Shown here piece after piece: positions 36,379 to 44,165 of a stretch of DNA of 64,000 nt; positions within the stretch are counted from its first letter, which is position 1; the number at the start of each line of letters is the position of its first letter. Source of the DNA: Oscillospiraceae bacterium (lineage in GTDB: Bacteria; Bacillota; Clostridia; Oscillospirales; Ruminococcaceae); contig JAHYZA010000009.1 of NCBI GenBank assembly GCA_019424695.1, forward strand, positions 181,618 to 245,617, read 5' to 3'. The position numbers were made by a program, and so were the translations under genes. Under the pieces are notes generated by a model. That model was not told where the DNA came from, ran no database searches, and saw nothing but the letters and a program-made list of their open reading frames with translations.

Positions 36379-36397
36379 TTTATTATCATAGTACAGT
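36369..36397 (+). promoter_or_regulatory. putative promoter of the lysR gene
   Basis: TTGACT at 36369-36374, 17 bases, TACAGT at 36392-36397. It overlaps the opposing minus promoter, an arrangement typical of LysR regulators. Confidence 0.5.
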
Positions 36398-36413
36398 ATA
36401 AACGTGAAGTAAA
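36385..36413 (-). promoter_or_regulatory. promoter of the small RNA / CPBP operon
   Basis: Minus-strand TTTACT (36413-36408), 17-base spacer, TATGAT (36390-36385). Confidence 0.6.
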
Positions 36414-36467
36414 GTACAATTTTTTCATATACAAGGTGAAAGAAATTCACGAAAAGGAGGAGCGCTC

Positions 36468-37349
36468 ATGACCCTCACAGATTGCCAGATCCTGATGATG
36501 GTGGCACAACTGGGCACCTTTGCCGCGGCGGCGGAACAGATGCACCTGACCCCATCCGCCATCAGTCATGCGGTGTCCGGCATGGAGGCAGAATGTGGAT
36601 TTCCGTTGTTCACCCGCACCAAAAGCGGCGTGACGATGACCGCGGCGGGGGAAAGCCTGTTTCCATCTATCCGGCAGATGCTGAACAGCAGCGAATTACT
36701 CGACCAGTCCATCGCCCAGATCAACGGGATGCACAAAGGCGTGCTGCGTCTGGGGGTATTCAACTCGGCCTGTGTGACCTGGATGCCGCAGCTGGTACCG
36801 CCGTTCCAGCAGGAATTTCCCGGTATCGATGTGCAGATCTACCAGGGGTCTTACGCCGATATCGCAGCCTGGCTCAAAAACGGTGTGGTGGAACTGGGAT
36901 TTCTCTCCAATTCCAGCGCCAAAGATCTGGACTTTGAGCCCTTGTATGAGGACCCGCTGATCTGCATTGCACCGGCGTCTTATAAGCCCAGGCGGCCGGG
37001 ATGCGTCTGGGCCGAGGAGCTGCAGGGCCAGCCGTTTGTCAGCCAGCAGGCCGACGTGGATGCCGATATACAAAGCTATTTCAAAAAGAACGATCTGCAT
37101 GTGAACAGCCGCTGCTATATCGTGGATGACCAGTCCATGATCGCCATGGTCTCCTGCGGACAGGGCCTGGCCATCATGCCGGAACTGATGTTCAAAATGG
37201 GGACCGACCACAGCGGCTGCCAGGTATTGCGGCTGGAACCGGCGGCGGGGCGCAGCATCGGCGTGGCTTGTCTGTCGCGCAGAGGTCTGTCCCCGGCGGC
37301 CAGCCGGTTTATCGAACACGCCCGCACCTATGCGCAGACGATGAAATAG
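36468..37349 (+). CDS. LysR-family transcriptional regulator
   Basis: 293-residue LTTR. The N-terminal winged helix-turn-helix has the family signature (A-A-A-A-E-Q-M-H-L-T-P-S-A-I-S-H-A-V in residues 19-36), followed by a linker helix and a two-lobe effector-binding domain (V-L-R-L-G-V-F). The ligand cannot be deduced. ATG 36468 follows AAAAGGAGGAGC. It is divergent from the CPBP operon and upstream of the PHP-TSCPD-FkbH-SGNH-MBOAT run in the same direction, so either could be its target. Confidence 0.93.
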   Translation: MTLTDCQILMMVAQLGTFAAAAEQMHLTPSAISHAVSGMEAECGFPLFTRTKSGVTMTAAGESLFPSIRQMLNSSELLDQSIAQINGMHKGVLRLGVFNSACVTWMPQLVPPFQQEFPGIDVQIYQGSYADIAAWLKNGVVELGFLSNSSAKDLDFEPLYEDPLICIAPASYKPRRPGCVWAEELQGQPFVSQQADVDADIQSYFKKNDLHVNSRCYIVDDQSMIAMVSCGQGLAIMPELMFKMGTDHSGCQVLRLEPAAGRSIGVACLSRRGLSPAASRFIEHARTYAQTMK

Positions 37350-37379
37350 GTGGGGACCCTGCGGAAATCCGGGAAGGGC

Positions 37380-37408
37380 TTTTCAAACACAAGAAAAAAG
37401 AGTATAAT
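37380..37408 (+). promoter_or_regulatory. putative promoter of the PHP-to-MBOAT operon
   Basis: TATAAT at 37403-37408 with a weak -35 TTTTCA (37380-37385), 17-base spacer; start codon 33 bases downstream. A weak -35 would fit an activated promoter. Confidence 0.5.
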
Positions 37409-37440
37409 AAATCGTTAAAGAGCCAAAAGGGGGAAATGCT

Positions 37441-38307
37441 ATGCCAGGCGATCTGCATACCCACACTACCTTTTCCGATGGGTCCACCCCGGCGGAAAAG
37501 ATGCCGTTTCTGGCCAGCTGTGCGGGCATGACCCATCTGGCCATCTCAGACCACGATTCCATGCGCGGTGTACGGTATGCCTATGCCCATCCCAAGCAGG
37601 AGGGCGTCCATCTGATCCCAGCGCTGGAGATGACGGCTTACGATTACGAGCGTGCCCATCGGGTACATCTTTTGTGCTACTGGCCCGATGACTGCGCGCC
37701 GCTGGCGGAATTCTGCGACATGATGGCGGAGCGCCGCCGCGTAGCGGTTTTGCAGAGCTGCCGGGAACTGGAAGAGATCTGTCCGCAGTTCCGCACCGAG
37801 GAAGCTCTGGAACTTGCCCGGGACAGCGGCACGCTGTTCAAGGCACATGTAATGCGGGTGCTGTGGCAGTACGGTCTGGCCGACGGGATGTATAATGATG
37901 TCTATCGTTCGCTGTTCGGACTCAAACCGGTGCGGGGGCGGATTCTGCACACGCCGCGGTATGAGCCGGTGGATGATGTACTGTCGCTCATCAAAGCCTG
38001 CCGCGGCGTGGTGGTGCTTGCGCACCCCAGCGTTTACCACAGTATGGAATTGGCCCGGGAACTCATCGCCGCCGGACGGCTGGACGGCGTGGAGATCGAC
38101 CATCCGCGCAATACGCCGGAAGACAAGGCGGAATTGCTGCGGCTTGCAAAGGAAAATGACCTTCTGATTACCGGCGGCACCGACTACCATGGCCTGAATA
38201 CGGTCACACCGCGGCCGGTGGGCGCGTTTTCGACCCGCGATGAACAGATCGTCCGCCTGGAAACCCTCGCCAAGGCCCGCAAAATGTCCAACAAAAAGGC
38301 ACAATAA
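37441..38307 (+). CDS. PHP-domain phosphoesterase
   Basis: 288-residue PHP-family metal hydrolase. Motifs: D-L-H-T-H-T-T-F-S-D-G (residues 4-14), I-S-D-H-D-S, L-I-P-A-L-E-M, A-H-P-S-V, and the C-terminal G-G-T-D-Y-H-G, which together supply the trinuclear metal site. It resembles TrpH-like 3',5'-nucleoside bisphosphate phosphatases, including a middle insertion. ATG 37441 follows AAAAGGGGGAAATGCT. It is the first gene of a tight five-gene run (gaps of 14-19 bases). Confidence 0.85.
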   Translation: MPGDLHTHTTFSDGSTPAEKMPFLASCAGMTHLAISDHDSMRGVRYAYAHPKQEGVHLIPALEMTAYDYERAHRVHLLCYWPDDCAPLAEFCDMMAERRRVAVLQSCRELEEICPQFRTEEALELARDSGTLFKAHVMRVLWQYGLADGMYNDVYRSLFGLKPVRGRILHTPRYEPVDDVLSLIKACRGVVVLAHPSVYHSMELARELIAAGRLDGVEIDHPRNTPEDKAELLRLAKENDLLITGGTDYHGLNTVTPRPVGAFSTRDEQIVRLETLAKARKMSNKKAQ

Positions 38308-38325
38308 AAAGGAGTATAAACGATC

Positions 38326-38580
38326 ATGACGTATGTATACAACAACAAAGGCACCTGCTCTGTCCGCACCGAAGTGGAACTGAATCCCGATCATACCATT
38401 GCCGCTGTCCGTGTGCTGGGTGGCTGCAACGGCAACCTCAAGGGCATTTCCGGCTTGCTGACCGGCATGAAGGCAGAGGATGCCATCGCCCGTATGGAGG
38501 GCACGACCTGCGGCAACAAACCTACCAGCTGCCCGGATCAGATTGCCCAGGCGCTCAAAGGTGCCCTGGCAGAACTGTAA
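38326..38580 (+). CDS. TSCPD-domain protein
   Basis: 84-residue protein of the short TSCPD family (TIGR03905-like), with C-S in G-T-C-S-V, G-G-C-N-G-N-L-K-G, T-C-G, and the namesake T-S-C-P-D at residues 67-71. A TSCPD domain is also found at the C-terminus of class II ribonucleotide reductases; standalone copies are of unknown function and may bind metal through the four Cys. ATG 38326 follows AAAAGGAG. The stop is 19 bases before the FkbH-like gene. Confidence 0.85.
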   Translation: MTYVYNNKGTCSVRTEVELNPDHTIAAVRVLGGCNGNLKGISGLLTGMKAEDAIARMEGTTCGNKPTSCPDQIAQALKGALAEL

Positions 38581-38599
38581 TTGCGAAAAGGAGCTGCCC

Positions 38600-40378
38600 A
38601 TGGATTGCTTCCGTTATCCCCTGGACACAGAGACGCTGCTGCGCAAAAAGCGTCGTCTGCGTCGGGAACTTCTGGCACAGAATCCGCATCCGCTGCACAA
38701 AAAAATTGCGATTCTCGGCGGGTCCACCACCAACGAGGTGACGGATCAGCTGGGGCTTTTTTTGCTGCAATACGGAATCGAAGCGGAATTTTATCAGAGT
38801 GAGTATGCCCAATACTGGCAGGATGCCATGTTTGGCACGCCGGAACTGGACGCTTTTGCGCCGGATGTGATCTACATTCATACCAACTGGCGCAACCTGA
38901 CGGCGCTGCCGACCACGGCGGACAGCCCGGAGCAGATCGAAGATATGCTGAACACTCAGTATGCCCATTTTGAGACAATGTGGCAGACGTTGGAACAGAA
39001 GTTTGCCTGCCCCATCATCCAGAATAACTTCGACCGCCCCAACTATCGCCTGATGGGGAACCGGGACATCTGGGACGTGCACGGCCGCTCCAACTTCATC
39101 AGCCGTCTGAACCAGAAATTCTATGCCTATGCCGCAGCCCATGAGCATTTTTACATCAACGATATCGACTATCTCTCGGCGGATTACGGTCTGACGGCCT
39201 GGGGCGATGCTTTTTACTGGCATATGTACAAATATGCCATGTGTCTGGATGCCATCCCGTCGCTGGCAAACAGCGTAGCCAATATCATCAAGTCGCTGTA
39301 CGGCCGCAACAAAAAAGCCCTGGTGCTGGATCTGGACAACACCCTTTGGGGCGGCGTCGTGGGTGACGATGGTGTGGACGGTCTGGCCATCGGACCCGAG
39401 GTGCCGGAAGGTCAGGTCTATGCCGAATTCCAGAGCTACTGCAAGGCTCTCAAGAGCATCGGCGTGATTCTGGCGGTGGATTCCAAGAACGAGGAAGCCA
39501 ATGCGATGGCGGGCCTCAACCATCCCGATGGCGTATTGCGCCCCGATGATTTTGTGGCGATCAAAGCCAACTGGGACCCCAAGGACCAGAATCTGAAAGC
39601 CATTGCTTCCGAGCTGAATCTGGGGGTGGACAGCTTTGTGTTCGCCGACGATAACCCGGCGGAGCGCGCCATTGTGGAAGCCCAGGTGCCGGGTGTGGCG
39701 GTACCGGTGCTGGATGGTGCCGAAAACTATATCAAGATGTTGGACCATGGCGGCTATTTTGAGGTGACGGCCCTTTCCCAGGAAGACCTGAAAAAGACCG
39801 AACTCTACCATCAGAACGCACAGCGTGCCGCAGCGCAGGCTGCTTTCGGCGACTATGGCGAATATCTGGACAGCCTGGAAATGGTCGCCACCATCCACGG
39901 TTTTGAACCGCTGTATATCCAGCGGATCGCCCAGCTCACCAACAAATCCAATCAGTTCAATCTGACGACGCTGCGCTGTTCGGAGGATGACATCCGCGCC
40001 ATGGCACAGGATGAAAGCCGAATCTGCCTGTGCGGCAAACTGGTGGATAGATTCGGCGATAACGGTATTGTCACGGTGGTGTGCGGTGAACAGCAGGAGC
40101 GTGCGCTGCACCTGCGGCTGTGGCTGATGAGCTGCCGTGTGCTCAAGCGCGGCATGGAAGATGCCATGATGGACACGCTGGTGTCCGAAGCGGCTGCCCG
40201 CGGGGTGACCACCCTATACGGCTATTACTATCCCACGGCCAAGAATGCCATGGTGCGTGAGTTCTATGCGGGCTTCGGCTTTGCCAAGGTCGAGGAGGAC
40301 GAAACCGGCAATACGGTCTGGAAACTGGATGTTGCCACCTACCAGCCGCGGCATCCTCATATGAAAATCCAACGCTGA
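38600..40378 (+). CDS. FkbH-like HAD-IIIC protein with GNAT-like C-terminus
   Basis: 592-residue protein. The N-terminal 220 residues resemble the SGNH-like region of FkbH proteins (I-A-I-L-G-G-S-T-T-N-E-V). The HAD-IIIC core begins with D244-L-D246-N-T-L-W-G-G. A C-terminal acetyltransferase-like segment follows (F-Y-A-G-F-G-F). FkbH proteins use 1,3-bisphosphoglycerate to load a glyceryl group onto an acyl carrier protein in polyketide pathways; related proteins occur in polysaccharide clusters. No acyl carrier protein is present within this run. ATG 38600 follows AAAAGGAGCTGCCC. The longer frame from 38480 overlaps the TSCPD gene and is rejected. Confidence 0.82.
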   Translation: MDCFRYPLDTETLLRKKRRLRRELLAQNPHPLHKKIAILGGSTTNEVTDQLGLFLLQYGIEAEFYQSEYAQYWQDAMFGTPELDAFAPDVIYIHTNWRNLTALPTTADSPEQIEDMLNTQYAHFETMWQTLEQKFACPIIQNNFDRPNYRLMGNRDIWDVHGRSNFISRLNQKFYAYAAAHEHFYINDIDYLSADYGLTAWGDAFYWHMYKYAMCLDAIPSLANSVANIIKSLYGRNKKALVLDLDNTLWGGVVGDDGVDGLAIGPEVPEGQVYAEFQSYCKALKSIGVILAVDSKNEEANAMAGLNHPDGVLRPDDFVAIKANWDPKDQNLKAIASELNLGVDSFVFADDNPAERAIVEAQVPGVAVPVLDGAENYIKMLDHGGYFEVTALSQEDLKKTELYHQNAQRAAAQAAFGDYGEYLDSLEMVATIHGFEPLYIQRIAQLTNKSNQFNLTTLRCSEDDIRAMAQDESRICLCGKLVDRFGDNGIVTVVCGEQQERALHLRLWLMSCRVLKRGMEDAMMDTLVSEAAARGVTTLYGYYYPTAKNAMVREFYAGFGFAKVEEDETGNTVWKLDVATYQPRHPHMKIQR

Positions 40379-40393
40379 CCGAAAGGAGACTCC

Positions 40394-41497
40394 ATGAAGA
40401 AAACCGCCCTGGGAAAAATCCTCCCTGCGGCTGCCTTTGTGCTGCTCACGGTGATTTTGCTGGTTGCGGCCCGGTTTTTGCTGGTAGATGATGTACACTC
40501 CTACTCTCGCGTAATGCTGCAGGAACTGTATGCCCAGACGGGGCAGATCGACACCCTTTTTCTGGGGTCCTCCCACTGCTATCGCAGTGTGGACCCGGCT
40601 GCGGTGGATGGAGCGCTTGGTACGCACAGTTTTAATGCAGGGTCCTCCCAGCAGCTGCCGGATGGCTCCTACTATATGCTGCAGGAGGCGGCAGTAGAGA
40701 ATCCCCTCAAGACAGTGTATCTGGAGATGTTTTACACCGGGTACAATCAGAGTGCCTCGGGGGATATCCCGATGGCATGCTATCTGCTGACAGATTATAT
40801 GCGCTGGGATTCACCCCGGCGGTATCAATATCTGTGGGAGATGGGCGGCATGGCCGCTTTTGCGGACCTGCTCCTCCCGGCCCGGCACGGAATCGCCTCG
40901 CCGGGGGAAATGCCTGCACTGTGGCGCGCCAAGCTGACAGACGGCTATGCACTTGGCAATTATGGCTATGTGACCTATCCCGAAGAGGGAGAAGCCTACC
41001 GGGGGAACGGTTTTGTCTATACCGAGGGCACCGCACGGGACGGGTACGCCACGCTTCTGGATGTGGACCCCGGGCGTCCGCTTTCGGATTTTGGCAGGGA
41101 ATATCTGGAAAAAATTGCAGCGTACTGCGAGCAGAACGGAATTCGCCTGGTGCTGTTCACGGCGCCGCTGCCCAGTGCTTATGTTTCCAACACGGCACAA
41201 TACCAGGCGTACGTGGATGCGGTGAATGCTTTTGCAGAGGAGCATGATACGGTGTATTGGGATTTTTCGCTGTATCGTGACCCCCATGCTATGGATTTGG
41301 GCGGTGGAGATTTTTCGGACGCGCATCACCTCAATGGGATAGGAGCCGAAAAGTTTACGGCAGTGCTGTGCGATGTAATAGCCCGGGATGCTGCGGGGGA
41401 AGATGTGTCCGCACTGTTCTGTGATACGGTAGAAGACAAAATCACGAATGACCCGGACAACACCATCTTTATGGCGGATGCCTATATGAATTCGTAA
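40394..41497 (+). CDS. SGNH-like membrane-anchored protein, partner of MBOAT
   Basis: 367-residue protein with an N-terminal anchor (about residues 9-31) and an extracytoplasmic domain. F-L-G-S-S-H-C-Y-R-S places the likely nucleophile at S59 or S60, and D-A-H-H-L-N-G-I-G-A-E-K-F near the C-terminus supplies the D-x-x-H pair, as in DltD and AlgX-like SGNH proteins. Such proteins transfer acyl groups delivered by an MBOAT partner, which is the next gene 14 bases downstream. Start ATG 40394 after GAAAGGAGACTCC. Function is inferred from fold and context. Confidence 0.78.
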   Translation: MKKTALGKILPAAAFVLLTVILLVAARFLLVDDVHSYSRVMLQELYAQTGQIDTLFLGSSHCYRSVDPAAVDGALGTHSFNAGSSQQLPDGSYYMLQEAAVENPLKTVYLEMFYTGYNQSASGDIPMACYLLTDYMRWDSPRRYQYLWEMGGMAAFADLLLPARHGIASPGEMPALWRAKLTDGYALGNYGYVTYPEEGEAYRGNGFVYTEGTARDGYATLLDVDPGRPLSDFGREYLEKIAAYCEQNGIRLVLFTAPLPSAYVSNTAQYQAYVDAVNAFAEEHDTVYWDFSLYRDPHAMDLGGGDFSDAHHLNGIGAEKFTAVLCDVIARDAAGEDVSALFCDTVEDKITNDPDNTIFMADAYMNS

Positions 41498-41511
41498 AAG
41501 GAGGTCCTGCC

Positions 41512-42915
41512 ATGCTGGCTGTTTCTTCGCCGGGCTTTGTCGCGTTTGCGGCATTGCTGGTGGGGCTTTGGTATTGTTGTGCGCCCTCGAAACGCTGGTT
41601 GCTGATGCTGGCGGCCAGTGCGCTCTTTTATCTTTCCCTGGACTGGCAGGGCTTTCTGGTGTTGCTGGTCAGCACGGGACTGGTCTGGGCCTGTGGGCTG
41701 CGTGCTCGTGAGAAAAATGGGCTTTTCGCGTTGGGACTGGCAGCGGCCCTGGCGCCGTTGCTGTTGCTGAAATACTATGTGGCGGCAGCCGGCGGCTTGC
41801 AGGCCATGCTGGGGCTGCGCCTGTGGCAACCGGAAATGCTGCAGCCTCTGGGCATCGGCTATTTTACGCTGCAGCTTGTCAGCTATCTGGTGGATGTTCG
41901 CCGTGCGGCAATCGCACCGCAGCGCAGTTTTGCCCGGGTGCTCTGTTTCTCTTCTTTTTTCCTGTCCATCACACAGGGACCTTTCAACCGGTATGGGGAA
42001 CTGATGCCGCAGCTGGAGGCGGATATCCGTTGGGACGGCCCACGCGCCTGGCGCGGTGCCATACGGTGCTTCTGGGGATACTTTAAAAAAATCGCAGTTG
42101 CGGATCGTGCAGCGGTGGTTGTCGGGGTTGCTTTTGCAGACCCCGCGTCTTTGGATCGCACGCAGCTGCTGCTAGCCGCGGTGCTCTATTTGTTCCAGCT
42201 GTATGCGGATTTTTCCGGCTACACGGACATTGTGCTGGGCATCGGCCAGATACTGGGCCTTTCTCTTCCCGAAAATTTTTGCCAGCCATTCCTTTCCGCA
42301 ACGATCAAGGAATGGTGGTCTCGCTGGCATATCAGTCTGTCGCGCTGGCTGAAAGACTATGTGTATATCCCGTTGGGCGGAAGCCGCTGCAGCCCAGCCC
42401 GGCGGGACGTCAATCTTGTGGCAACCTTTCTTGTCAGTGGTATATGGCATGGCGCCGGGTTGACATACCTGCTCTGGGGACTCCTGCAGGGAGGATTCCA
42501 GGCACTGGAAAATCATCTGCCCTGGCGCCACGCCGTCACAAAAGGCTGGGCACGTCTGGTGGGAATTGCGGGCACTTTCGGTTTTTTTGTGTTCACCTTT
42601 ACGATTTTTCGGGCCGCAAGCCTTGCCAACGCGGTACAGTATTTCTACGGGATTCTGCACAACAGCGGTCACGATGCGATCAGCAATTACTGGGAACTTG
42701 GGTTGACGACCCGCCAGGAGCAGCTTTTCCTGTTTGCGGGGGTGGCGATTCTGGTTGCAGGGGATTTGCTGCAGGAATATCATGTGCCCCTGCTGGACAA
42801 GCTGGCAAAAGCCCCGCGTCCGGTGCGGTGGGCCGCTTACGAGTTGGCACTCTTTGCGTTTCTCCTGATGGGATATTTCCTGGGCGGTGGCGGTTTCCTG
42901 TATGCCCGCTATTGA
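41512..42915 (+). CDS. MBOAT family membrane O-acyltransferase
   Basis: 467-residue polytopic protein of the AlgI/DltB/PatA-type MBOAT family. Landmarks are Q-G-P-F-N-R-Y, Y-A-D-F-S-G-Y-T-D, W-W-S-R-W-H-I-S-L-S-R-W-L, and the catalytic H313 in S-G-I-W-H-G-A-G. It moves acyl groups across the membrane to a polymer or an SGNH partner. ATG 41512 follows AAAAGGAGGTCCTGCC. It closes the five-gene run and ends before a strong terminator. Which polymer it modifies (teichoic acid, exopolysaccharide, peptidoglycan) is unknown. Confidence 0.9.
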   Translation: MLAVSSPGFVAFAALLVGLWYCCAPSKRWLLMLAASALFYLSLDWQGFLVLLVSTGLVWACGLRAREKNGLFALGLAAALAPLLLLKYYVAAAGGLQAMLGLRLWQPEMLQPLGIGYFTLQLVSYLVDVRRAAIAPQRSFARVLCFSSFFLSITQGPFNRYGELMPQLEADIRWDGPRAWRGAIRCFWGYFKKIAVADRAAVVVGVAFADPASLDRTQLLLAAVLYLFQLYADFSGYTDIVLGIGQILGLSLPENFCQPFLSATIKEWWSRWHISLSRWLKDYVYIPLGGSRCSPARRDVNLVATFLVSGIWHGAGLTYLLWGLLQGGFQALENHLPWRHAVTKGWARLVGIAGTFGFFVFTFTIFRAASLANAVQYFYGILHNSGHDAISNYWELGLTTRQEQLFLFAGVAILVAGDLLQEYHVPLLDKLAKAPRPVRWAAYELALFAFLLMGYFLGGGGFLYARY

Positions 42916-42918
42916 ATA

Positions 42919-42960
42919 AAAAAACGGCATCGTACCACAATTGGTACGATGCCGTTTTTG
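42919..42960. terminator. bidirectional terminator after MBOAT gene
   Basis: AAAACGGCATCGTACCA (42921-42937) pairs with TGGTACGATGCCGTTTT (42942-42958) with flanking A and T tracts. It serves both the plus operon and the minus gene at 42973. Confidence 0.93.
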
Positions 42961-42972
42961 TGCAGCAGTATA

Positions 42973-43305
42973 TCACCGGTCTGGTTCGCAGTCCAGAATG
43001 GAGGGGACGTTCTCCCAACGCTCCAATTCAGCGGCATACATTTCGTGGAACCATGCAACGGCGTTATCCAGCCCTTGCTGGTTGCCCGCAAATTCCTGAG
43101 ACTGGATTTTCTCCTCCGCCGTGTGTTCGATGCTCCAGGGACCGGGCCAGATAGAAGCAGTCAGATATTCCACTTTCTTTTTACCGCTCTCATCAGCGGG
43201 GTCCGGCTTTTTGCCGGGAACGATCACATATCGCATGCCGCCCTCGGAACCGGAATAGGAATTTCCGTTGTGAAACCAGTGATAGATGGGAAAGGCGTCC
43301 AACAT
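42973..43305 (-). CDS. small soluble protein, function unknown
   Basis: 110-residue protein that I cannot assign. It is aromatic-rich (H-W-F-H-N-G-N, I-W-P-G-P-W-S), with G-M-R-Y-V-I near the start and a helical, acidic C-terminal part (G-L-D-N-A-V-A-W-F-H-E-M-Y). No signal peptide, membrane segment or Cys pair. The start ATG at 43305 has AAAGGAG upstream on the minus strand. It has its own good promoter (43416-43444) and a leader of about 100 bases opening with a 10-bp hairpin. The gene is well supported by promoter, RBS and terminator even though its role is unknown. Confidence 0.75.
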   Translation of the reverse strand: MLDAFPIYHWFHNGNSYSGSEGGMRYVIVPGKKPDPADESGKKKVEYLTASIWPGPWSIEHTAEEKIQSQEFAGNQQGLDNAVAWFHEMYAAELERWENVPSILDCEPDR

Positions 43306-43376
43306 GAAAGAAATCTCCTTTCGAGACAGTCAGGGCTGTGCAGCAAACAAAAGCGCCTTGCAAACGTCGTAAATCG

Positions 43377-43404
43377 TTGCTTTCCCGGTGCGATGGGAAA
43401 GCAA
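43377..43404 (-). promoter_or_regulatory. 5'-leader hairpin of the 42973-43305 gene
   Basis: TTGCTTTCCC (43377-43386) and GGGAAAGCAA (43395-43404) form a perfect 10-bp stem with an eight-base loop, beginning a few bases after the predicted start of the minus transcript. It may stabilise the mRNA or be regulatory. Confidence 0.55.
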
Positions 43405-43415
43405 TGTTTTTCTAT

Positions 43416-43444
43416 ATTATATCGGATTTCAAAAGCATTGACAA
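43416..43444 (-). promoter_or_regulatory. promoter of the 42973-43305 gene
   Basis: Minus-strand TTGTCA (43444-43439), 17 bases, TATAAT (43421-43416). Confidence 0.8.
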
Positions 43445-43463
43445 TAGAAGACGCAAAACGCCA

Positions 43464-43492
43464 TTGACAAAACGGGGACTTTGCGGTACAAT
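43464..43492 (+). promoter_or_regulatory. promoter of tRNA-Gly
   Basis: TTGACA at 43464-43469, 17-base spacer, TACAAT at 43487-43492; the tRNA starts 12 bases later. Confidence 0.88.
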
Positions 43493-43503
43493 AACTAAGT
43501 CAT

Positions 43504-43579
43504 GCGGGATTAGCTCATCCGGTAGAGTGACTGCTTCCCAAGCAGTAGGTGGCGAGTTCGAGACTCGTATCCCGCTCCA
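43504..43579 (+). tRNA. tRNA-Gly (anticodon CCC)
   Basis: 76-base tRNA. The acceptor GCGGGAT pairs with ATCCCGC, with discriminator T and an encoded CCA. Anticodon loop TTCCCAA between ACTGC and GCAGT gives CCC, reading GGG. The T-arm GAGTTCGAGACTC is canonical. Confidence 0.96.
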
Positions 43580-43630
43580 AAAACGCCTTGAATTGTACGA
43601 TGATTCGTTGATTCAAGGCGTTTTCTTTTT
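43580..43630 (+). terminator. terminator of tRNA-Gly
   Basis: AACGCCTTGAAT pairs with ATTCAAGGCGTT (43611-43622) across a 17-base loop, followed by TTCTTTTTT. Confidence 0.85.
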
Positions 43631-43725
43631 TGCGAAAGAAAATACATACAAGTCCTTTTCCTGGCTATTGAAACAGCAAAGGCGTAGGGGGGCATGGGCG
43701 GCGGTGGGGAGCAGAAGAAAATTCC

Positions 43726-43754
43726 TTGACAAACAGTGCTTTTTCTGCTAAAAT
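43726..43754 (+). promoter_or_regulatory. promoter of rpmE
   Basis: TTGACA at 43726-43731, 17-base spacer, TAAAAT at 43749-43754; leader of about 130 bases before the start codon. Confidence 0.85.
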
Positions 43755-43760
43755 ACGTTA

Positions 43761-43890
43761 GCAATCGTTCAGATGGCTGCTCCATTCGCACAGGATGGTG
43801 AATGCTGGTAGCCGCAATTCGAAGATTGTGATGAGCACATATATCAAGTATGGCTCCCGTAATCATGATCGAGAAAGAGGTGAAACAACC
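43761..43890 (+). promoter_or_regulatory. rpmE leader, possible L31 autoregulatory RNA
   Basis: A 130-base untranslated leader with a hairpin closed by GGCT (43775-43778) / AGCC (43810-43813) and CATTC (43783-43787) / GAATG (43800-43804). L31 autoregulatory leaders are known in several bacterial groups; I cannot confirm a match to them here. Confidence 0.4.
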
Positions 43891-44097
43891 ATGAAGAAGG
43901 GCATCCATCCGAACTATGTGGACTGCACCATTACCTGTGCCTGCGGCAACGTGATCCACACCCGTGACACCAAGCCGGAGATCCACGTCGAAGTTTGCAG
44001 CAAGTGCCATCCGTTCTACACCGGCAAGCAGAAGCTGGTCGATACCGGTGGTCGCGTCGAGCGCTTCAAGCGCCGTTATGCCAACGCTGGCAAATAA
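43891..44097 (+). CDS. rpmE: 50S ribosomal protein L31, zinc-binding type
   Basis: 68-residue L31. The C+ form has four zinc-binding Cys: C16-x-C18 and C36-x2-C39 (plus an extra Cys at 12). Zinc-containing L31 is replaced by a zinc-free paralogue in some bacteria under zinc limitation; no paralogue is in this window. ATG 43891 follows AAAGAGGTGAAACAACC. An upstream frame from 43795 covers the leader and is rejected. A strong terminator follows. Confidence 0.95.
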   Translation: MKKGIHPNYVDCTITCACGNVIHTRDTKPEIHVEVCSKCHPFYTGKQKLVDTGGRVERFKRRYANAGK

Positions 44098-44109
44098 GTT
44101 TGTTTGCAT

Positions 44110-44143
44110 TGTACCCCAGATGGAAACATCTGGGGTATTTTTG
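44110..44143 (+). terminator. terminator after rpmE
   Basis: TACCCCAGATG (44112-44122), loop GAAA, CATCTGGGGTA (44127-44137), then TTTTT. Confidence 0.9.
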
Positions 44144-44165
44144 GCTGTCTGCAAGGAGTTATGTC

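Noticed and set aside
36253..36450. 65-codon minus-strand frame upstream of the CPBP gene
   Set aside because: It passes through the promoter and terminator; the downstream ATG at 36369 lies only about 10 bases from the predicted transcript start, without a ribosome site.
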